Made by a program: the position numbers and the translations under genes. Under the pieces are notes generated by a model. That model was given only the letters and a program-made list of their open reading frames with translations, searched no databases and was not told the origin of the DNA. Below, in pieces: positions 7,560 to 11,352 of a stretch of DNA of 11,352 nucleotides. The DNA comes from an uncultured Lachnospiraceae bacterium (GTDB taxonomy: Bacteria > Bacillota_A > Clostridia > Lachnospirales > Lachnospiraceae). Where the stretch lies: NCBI GenBank assembly GCA_902795715.1, contig CADBME010000081.1, positions 1 through 11,352 of the forward strand, given 5' to 3'. Each line of letters begins with the position of its first letter. Position 1 is the stretch's first letter.

Positions 7560-7647
7560 GTGGGACAGTGGGGACGTTTCATATTGTCCCACATTGTTTA
7601 ATTCTCTACAATGTGGGACAATATGAAACGTCCCCACTGTCCCACTT
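7558..7647. repeat. Perfect 40-bp inverted repeat (REP/BIME-like), copy 1
   Basis: The arms 7558-7597 and 7608-7647 are perfect reverse complements over 40 bp, around a 10-nt loop (7598-7607). The repeat begins inside the TAA of the aldo/keto reductase gene and ends immediately before the complement of the TAA of the minus-strand gene at 7648, so it fills the convergent gap exactly. Each arm contains its own small hairpin, GGGAC-10 nt-GTCCC. This two-unit inverted layout is typical of REP-derived BIME elements. TTTTATTT follows on the + strand, so it probably also acts as a terminator. A nearly identical copy lies at 11276-11352. No transposase is present in the window. Confidence 0.9.
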
Positions 7648-8115
7648 TTATTTAATGGTTTTCATCCATGTTTTTAAATCATAGTCTTCTGCTTCTTCTT
7701 TTTCCATGGCTGCAAGTCTTACAGGACATGTATCGTACTTGGGACAGCCTTCACAGCTTTCTCTTTTTCCGCAGACGGAAAGCAGAGGAGCAGGGGCTGT
7801 GACTGTACCGATATCATCAAAAACACTGTCGCCGCTCTTGTAATCAAGAGGTGGAATCAGATCGTATCTGACTACGCCGACCGGTATGTCGGGGCCGACC
7901 GCCTCCTGTATATAAGCTGTTCCTTTGCTGCCGAAGGCCGGGCAGAGCTCTATGGCGCAGCAACCGGCTGCCACAAGTTTTCTTGCTTCCTGGCAGGCAA
8001 CGGAGTAGGATGGGCAGCCTACCATGTTTACGGTAATGTTCTCGGATACGATTCGTGCCCGGTCTTTTTCCGGGTCGCATCCCTGGGTAACAAATACAAA
8101 TGCAATTTCAAACAT
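7648..8115 (-). CDS. DUF6506-like small protein with C-terminal Cys4 cluster
   Basis: The product is 155 residues and begins MFEIAFVFVTQGCDPEKDRA. I use the ATG at 8113-8115 (complement) because AAAGAGGGA lies 6 nt upstream. The ATG two codons earlier is only one nt from that site, and the ORF extension beyond it is not protein-like. The body (1-105) resembles the DUF6506 family, with conserved ARKLVAAGCCAIELCPAFG and PVGVVRYD. I assign this family from memory and cannot confirm it here. The last third has SVCGKRESCEGCPKYDTCP, with Cys115, 121, 124 and 130 spaced as a small metal or Fe-S site. It has no signal peptide or membrane segment, so it is probably cytoplasmic. The function is unknown. 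It converges on the aldo/keto reductase gene with the inverted repeat between the stops. Confidence 0.82.
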   Translation of the reverse strand: MFEIAFVFVTQGCDPEKDRARIVSENITVNMVGCPSYSVACQEARKLVAAGCCAIELCPAFGSKGTAYIQEAVGPDIPVGVVRYDLIPPLDYKSGDSVFDDIGTVTAPAPLLSVCGKRESCEGCPKYDTCPVRLAAMEKEEAEDYDLKTWMKTIK

Positions 8116-8214
8116 TTTCATTCCCTCTTTTCTATTTTGCTGGCAATACCCAATGACTATAGAAAAATCTAAGCATATTTCTGTTATTACTATAGCATTC
8201 AAATAAGCGGGACA

Positions 8215-8361
8215 ATGTTACAATCCATGAAGGTTTATGGGAAAATTACAGGAGAGCGCTATGAGTCTCTCTTAGATATTTTTCGCCGGTTGGCCGGTAA
8301 CCATCGCGGGAATCGGACACCGGCAAAAGAGACCATAGATCTTTTGACCCTGATATCATAA
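8215..8361 (+). CDS. Possible 48-residue small ORF, unknown
   Basis: An open frame runs from ATG 8215 (a second ATG at 8227) to TAA 8359-8361. The translation includes MKVYGKITGERYESLLDIFR and RTPAKETIDLLTLIS, which is plausible as an amphipathic, soluble peptide. There is no convincing ribosome site, no recognised family, and the frame closes just before the pncB promoter. The same stretch can fold through TATG(A)GTCTCT with AGAGACCATA and GCCGG/CCGGC, so it may instead be a structured RNA or a decayed gene fragment. Low confidence that it is translated. Confidence 0.2.
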   Translation: MLQSMKVYGKITGERYESLLDIFRRLAGNHRGNRTPAKETIDLLTLIS

Positions 8362-8388
8362 TAAATATTAACGGGAACCGGTTATTTG

Positions 8389-8397
8389 TGTTATAAT
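8389..8397 (+). promoter_or_regulatory. Extended -10 promoter for pncB
   Basis: TGTTATAAT is an extended -10 (TGnTATAAT) with a perfect TATAAT at 8392-8397. The best -35 is TTAACG at 8368-8373 with an 18-nt spacer, which is weak but tolerable with an extended -10. Transcription should start near 8404, leaving a leader of about 175 nt before pncB. Confidence 0.65.
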
Positions 8398-8403
8398 ATC
8401 TTC

Positions 8404-8578
8404 AAATATGTTGTCGAAAGGACAGGACCGTGACTGGCCGGATTTTTAAGCAATGATCGTTTTATCAATAATCACTATTTCAATGATTGCTGCGAACGGC
8501 CGGATTCTTCCCTCCGGCAGCCATCTGTCAACAAAAGAAAAATAATGCGCCGTCAGGTGCAGGAAAGTAGAGAAAAAT
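8404..8578 (+). promoter_or_regulatory. Long structured 5' leader of pncB
   Basis: The leader holds a perfect hairpin, GCCGGA (8499-8504) with TCCGGC (8513-8518), and a direct repeat of GGCCGGATT. A longer imperfect stem forms from AGCAAT and ATTGCT near 8449 and 8485. A short frame starting at ATG 8545 (MRRQVQESREKYGSNY) overlaps the pncB start out of frame. The pncB ribosome site is weak: AGGAAAG is about 12 nt away. Together these suggest post-transcriptional control, but I recognise no known NAD riboswitch motif. Confidence 0.35.
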
Positions 8579-9802
8579 ATGGAAGCAATTATTAGCAGTT
8601 TATTGGAAACCGATGCCTATAAGTTTTCCATGGGACAGGCCATTTACCATCAGTTCAGCGATTACAAGACGACATGGACTTTCAAATGCCGTAACCAGGA
8701 TGTACATTTCACACCGGAAATGGTGGAGGAGATCAAACGTCAGATTCGCTTATACTGTGATCTCAGGTTCACGGAAGAAGAACTGGAATATCTGGACAGA
8801 ATCAAGTGGATCAAGGGATCTTACTGCGATTTTTTAAGACTCTGGGAGCCCCGTTATGCCGATTTTACTTTTGATACAGATGCACCCGGCGGCCTTGCAA
8901 TCGAGACCAGGGGAACCTGGCTGAACACCTCCATGTACGAGATCCCTACACTGGCAATCGTCAATGAAGTGTATTTCCGCATGGCCTATAACTACGATGA
9001 ATTGATGGACAGTTTCAGGGAGAGACTGGATGCAAAGGTCAAAAAGATTGAGAGCGGTGAATACAATATCGGTGCATTTTCCGAGTTCGGATTGAGAAGA
9101 AGATTATCCGGTCAGGCCCAGGAGCTGGCGGTAAAAGAACTCAAGGATCACTCCTATCCTGGATCCACTTTCGTGGGTACCTCCAATGTATATCTGGCTA
9201 AAAAATACGGACTGACTCCCATAGGGACCATGGCTCACGAGTGGCTCATGTGCGTAGGTCAGGGAAACCACAAACATAATCCGGCCTACTCCAACTGGTA
9301 TGCTCTGGACGCCTGGGTTAAGGAATACGGCGTCCTGAATGGAACCGCTCTTACGGATGCAATCACCACAGATTGCTTCCTGGAAGACTTCCAGCTCACT
9401 TATGCCACCTTGTTCAGCGGTGTCCGCCATGACAGCGGAGATCCCTATGAATGGGGTGAGAAGATGATCAAACACTACAAAGCTCTGGAAATCGATCCCA
9501 GGACAAAAACCCTCCTTTTCAGCGACAGTCTCAACTTCGAGAAAGCAAATGATATCATGAAACATTTTTCAAGCCGCGCAAAGGTTGCCTTCGGAATCGG
9601 TACCTATATCTCAAATGATACCATGGTTCCTGCCCTCAATATTGTCATGAAGACCACCATGTGCAATGGTATGGATGTAGCCAAGATTTCCGACACGGAA
9701 GGAAAGGGTATGTGCAAGAACCCGGCCTATGTGGATTACCTGAAAAGATGTATTAACTGGAGAATGGATAATAAAGCAGGAAACAATTCCCTCAAGGTAT
9801 GA
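8579..9802 (+). CDS. pncB: Nicotinate phosphoribosyltransferase
   Basis: PncB joins nicotinate to PRPP, with ATP hydrolysis, to give nicotinate mononucleotide, the entry step of the Preiss-Handler NAD salvage route. The 407-residue product matches the E. coli-type enzyme (400 residues) from end to end. Landmarks in order are SLLETDAYKFSMGQA at 7-21, TRGTWLNTSMYEIPTLAIVNE at 110-130, SEFGLRRR at 168-175, FVGTSNVYLAKKYGLTPIGT at 198-217 and MAHEW, whose His220 matches the catalytic His phosphorylated in the family. Then come ALTDAITTDCFL, GVRHDSGDPYEWGEKMIKHY and the phosphate-binding SFGIGTY-like segment near 340. The start at ATG 8579 is supported by alignment with the family N-terminus rather than by its weak ribosome site. 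The gene is monocistronic, with its own promoter and terminator. Confidence 0.97.
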   Translation: MEAIISSLLETDAYKFSMGQAIYHQFSDYKTTWTFKCRNQDVHFTPEMVEEIKRQIRLYCDLRFTEEELEYLDRIKWIKGSYCDFLRLWEPRYADFTFDTDAPGGLAIETRGTWLNTSMYEIPTLAIVNEVYFRMAYNYDELMDSFRERLDAKVKKIESGEYNIGAFSEFGLRRRLSGQAQELAVKELKDHSYPGSTFVGTSNVYLAKKYGLTPIGTMAHEWLMCVGQGNHKHNPAYSNWYALDAWVKEYGVLNGTALTDAITTDCFLEDFQLTYATLFSGVRHDSGDPYEWGEKMIKHYKALEIDPRTKTLLFSDSLNFEKANDIMKHFSSRAKVAFGIGTYISNDTMVPALNIVMKTTMCNGMDVAKISDTEGKGMCKNPAYVDYLKRCINWRMDNKAGNNSLKV

Positions 9803-9828
9803 AAACCCCTTTGAAAAAACAATAAAAA

Positions 9829-9848
9829 GATTAAATGCGATTAAATGC
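9829..9848 (+). repeat. Tandem 10-nt repeat after pncB
   Basis: GATTAAATGC is repeated exactly twice, at 9829-9838 and 9839-9848, just after pncB. A small hairpin, CACTGC/GCAGTG (9848-9853 and 9864-9869), follows. These sit before the terminator and have no evident function. Confidence 0.7.
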
Positions 9849-9875
9849 ACTGCTGTTACAGATGCAGTGATGGCC

Positions 9876-9906
9876 GGCGCCGGAAATCTCTCCGGCGCCT
9901 TCTTGT
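9876..9906 (+). terminator. Intrinsic terminator after pncB
   Basis: GGCGCCGG (9876-9883) pairs perfectly with CCGGCGCC (9892-9899) around an 8-nt loop, followed by TTCTTGT. The T-run is short but the stem is very GC-rich. It separates pncB from the promoter of the next gene. Confidence 0.8.
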
Positions 9907-9967
9907 ATAATCATATCTTAAATAATCAGGGGACATTCGCATAATATTACAAAAATATGAACAACTA

Positions 9968-9996
9968 TTAACAATTCAGTAGAAATATGCTATGAT
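9968..9996 (+). promoter_or_regulatory. Sigma-A-like promoter for the 3D-domain gene
   Basis: TTAACA (9968-9973) and TATGAT (9991-9996) are spaced by 17 nt, each one mismatch from consensus. They lie 32 nt before the start codon, just upstream of the AAAGGAGG ribosome site (10013-10020). Confidence 0.7.
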
Positions 9997-10028
9997 TATT
10001 TTAACAATATGTAAAGGAGGAAATAATC

Positions 10029-10826
10029 GTGACTATGTCAAGCATATTTCGGAAAGTGCTGCTTGCCGGCTCCGGCTCACTGTTCATGATCATACTGGCT
10101 GTTAGCCTTGCTTTTCCCGCTTTTGCAGCCGCAGATGCAGGCCGGGAGGAAATTGCTGCTGACAAGGCAGGGGAGGAAAAATCTGAAGAAAAAGCTCAGA
10201 AAGAAATATACCTGGACACAGTAAATCAGGATGATGCTGTGGAAGAGTTCGATAATTCGGATATCAAAGAGGAGATTACAGAGCTAAAAAGCCCTTCTAT
10301 GTATTTCACCAGAAAACAATTCGAAATCAATAAAAAGAAAAAGAAATACCTGCCTCTGGTAAAAAAAGACTTTCCCGAAAGATCCCTGATTCTTTGGAAA
10401 TCTTCCAATCAAAAGGTAGCATCCGTAAACAGATACGGCCAGGTAACGGCAAAGAAGGTAGGCAGGGTAAAGATCACGGCTACCCTGAAGGGGACCTCCC
10501 TGAGCAGAACCTGCACGGTAGATGTCGTTCATACAAAAACATTCCAGGTACGGGCGACAGGCTACTGCAACTGCGCCAGATGCAGCGGGCCGGGCCATCC
10601 CAGAACCGCATCCGGACGATACCCCAAACAGGGAAGAACCCTGGCTGTGGACAGAAGAAAAATCCCATTAGGTTCAAAAATCATCATGAAGGGGAAAACC
10701 TATTATGCGGAAGATGTAGGAGGAGCAATCAAAGGAAACCGGATCGATGTCTATTTCCGGTCCCACAGCCGGGCCCAGAGCTTTGGCGTGAAAAGAGTAA
10801 AAATAAAAGTATATTATAAAAAATAG
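10029..10826 (+). CDS. Secreted protein with Ig-like (BIG2) and 3D domains
   Basis: The start is GTG at 10029: AAAGGAGG sits 8 nt upstream, while the ATG six bases later would be too far. The 265-residue product has a Sec signal peptide (residues 1-33: Arg/Lys start, long hydrophobic core, AFA cleavage before Ala34). An acidic, low-complexity linker follows (34-88). A bacterial Ig-like BIG2 fold spans about 93-167, with WKSSNQKVASVNRYGQVTAK and VGRVKITAT. The C-terminus (172-262) is a 3D domain, the double-psi beta barrel shared with MltA-type lytic transglycosylases. It has RATGYCNCARCSG, TASGR and three Asp residues at 208, 229 and 240 in AVD, AEDVGG and RIDVYF. It probably acts on or in the cell wall, like Rpf/Sps- and YocH-type proteins. 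The substrate and catalytic activity are inferred. It converges on the ywiB gene with a 19-nt gap. Confidence 0.9.
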   Translation: MTMSSIFRKVLLAGSGSLFMIILAVSLAFPAFAAADAGREEIAADKAGEEKSEEKAQKEIYLDTVNQDDAVEEFDNSDIKEEITELKSPSMYFTRKQFEINKKKKKYLPLVKKDFPERSLILWKSSNQKVASVNRYGQVTAKKVGRVKITATLKGTSLSRTCTVDVVHTKTFQVRATGYCNCARCSGPGHPRTASGRYPKQGRTLAVDRRKIPLGSKIIMKGKTYYAEDVGGAIKGNRIDVYFRSHSRAQSFGVKRVKIKVYYKK

Positions 10827-10845
10827 TCATTTTATGGATTACTGC

Positions 10846-11253
10846 TCATTCCATGGACACAATCATTTCCTGTACACCCCGGATTTCCGGAGCTCCGGAC
10901 CGGTCGTTCAGACTGTAGACTGTGTATATACGGAGATGCTTATCCGTCTTCGTCAAGCGGTAAATACAGGTCTTCAGCCGGAAATGATTGGTCAGGGAAA
11001 AAGCCTCATAGGACACTCCGGTCTCCATCCGGGGATCAAATAACATATCCCCCCGGATATGACCGGTCCTGTGAAGAAGCATTCGGTCTCCCGTCGCCTC
11101 AATACCGGTCTTCGTCACACCGTTCCCCGCATAATCCGTGTAGACAATATGGTGACTGCCATCCTTGAAACCATACTCACGCTCATAATCAGTATGACTT
11201 TCCTGGCCATCTATCACACTTCTCAGATGGATTGATACTTTTTTAATTTCCAT
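10846..11253 (-). CDS. DUF1934 / YwiB-family beta-barrel protein
   Basis: The 135-residue product starts at the ATG at 11251-11253 (complement), with AGAAAGGA about 7 nt upstream. The longer frame to 11337 would translate the inverted repeat and is not credible. MEIKKVSIHLRSVIDGQESHTDYEREYGF, followed by alternating beta-strands (RMLLHRTGHIRGDMLFDP, RLKTCIYRLTKTDKHLRIYTVYSL), fits the DUF1934 family. That family includes B. subtilis YwiB (about 142 residues), a lipocalin-like barrel of unknown role. It has no signal peptide. In other Firmicutes ywiB is often next to argS; that neighbour is not visible here. Promoter not seen: any promoter would lie beyond or within the repeat upstream. I leave the symbol blank because the family is recognised but the orthology is not shown. 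Confidence 0.85.
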   Translation of the reverse strand: MEIKKVSIHLRSVIDGQESHTDYEREYGFKDGSHHIVYTDYAGNGVTKTGIEATGDRMLLHRTGHIRGDMLFDPRMETGVSYEAFSLTNHFRLKTCIYRLTKTDKHLRIYTVYSLNDRSGAPEIRGVQEMIVSME

Positions 11254-11275
11254 AATGGATCCTTTCTTAAATATA

Positions 11276-11352
11276 GTGGGACAATGGGGACGTTTCATAT
11301 TGTCCCACATTGTATCATTTTTGACAATGTGGGACAATATGAAACGTCCCCA
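11276..11352. repeat. REP/BIME-like inverted repeat, copy 2, cut by window end
   Basis: The left arm 11276-11313 matches copy 1 at 7560-7597 except for one base: A at 11284 where copy 1 has G. The right arm starts at 11324 and is perfectly complementary as far as the window end at 11352. The 10-nt loop (11314-11323) differs completely from that of copy 1, while the arms are almost identical. It lies 22 nt upstream of the ywiB start codon, between that gene and whatever precedes it. Confidence 0.88.

Noticed and set aside
7560..7647. CRISPR repeat or insertion sequence end
   Set aside because: There is no array of spacers, no transposase and no evident target-site duplication. Two dispersed copies with a nested hairpin fit REP/BIME better.
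10560..10590. CxCxxC in the 3D domain as a novel metal site
   Set aside because: Cys-rich segments at this position are common in clostridial 3D-domain proteins, so it is not unusual.
11254..11337. N-terminal extension of the ywiB-family frame
   Set aside because: It would translate the inverted repeat; the same peptide is read from the other copy, and a good ribosome site precedes the ATG at 11253.

Overview
The window looks like chromosomal DNA from a Gram-positive, low-to-mid-GC Clostridia-type bacterium, plausibly Lachnospiraceae-like. The evidence is strong AGGAGG-type ribosome sites, sigma-A-like promoters, a secreted 3D-domain protein with a typical Sec signal peptide, a YwiB/DUF1934 protein, and close matches to clostridial families. 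No rRNA, tRNA, phage gene, transposase or CRISPR array is visible. The assignment rests on gene families and signals only.

Left third (1-4980, + strand): a hexuronate catabolism operon. It holds the end of a cupin protein, then uxaB (tagaturonate reductase), uxaA (altronate dehydratase) and uxaC (uronate isomerase). Together the three enzymes convert D-galacturonate to tagaturonate, altronate and 2-keto-3-deoxygluconate; UxaC can also isomerise glucuronate. The 176-nt gap between uxaA and uxaC holds a long-range stem followed by a T-run, which competes with a local hairpin. It may tune uxaC separately. A strong hairpin terminator follows uxaC.

Middle (5080-8115): a minus-strand gene encodes an N-terminal rhodanese domain fused to a TtcA-like PP-loop ATPase. 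It has a consensus promoter whose -10 is overlapped by a perfect 12-bp palindrome. A divergent aldo/keto reductase gene (TTG start) follows. It converges on a small DUF6506-like gene with a C-terminal four-cysteine cluster. The gap between these two stop codons is filled exactly by a perfect 40-bp inverted repeat.

Right third (8206-11352): a 370-nt non-genic or weakly coding stretch holds a good promoter and a structured leader for pncB (nicotinate phosphoribosyltransferase, NAD salvage). pncB is followed by a GC-rich terminator. Next come a promoter and a gene for a secreted Ig-like/3D-domain protein, which converges on a minus-strand ywiB/DUF1934 gene. A second copy of the 40-bp-arm inverted repeat lies upstream of ywiB and runs off the window. 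The two copies suggest a dispersed REP/BIME-like repeat family.

Most genes are ordinary housekeeping or catabolic genes. The points most worth a second look are the repeat family, the uxaA-uxaC intergenic structure, the rhodanese-TtcA fusion with its palindromic operator candidate, and the pncB leader. I see no clear evidence of a wholly new multi-gene system.
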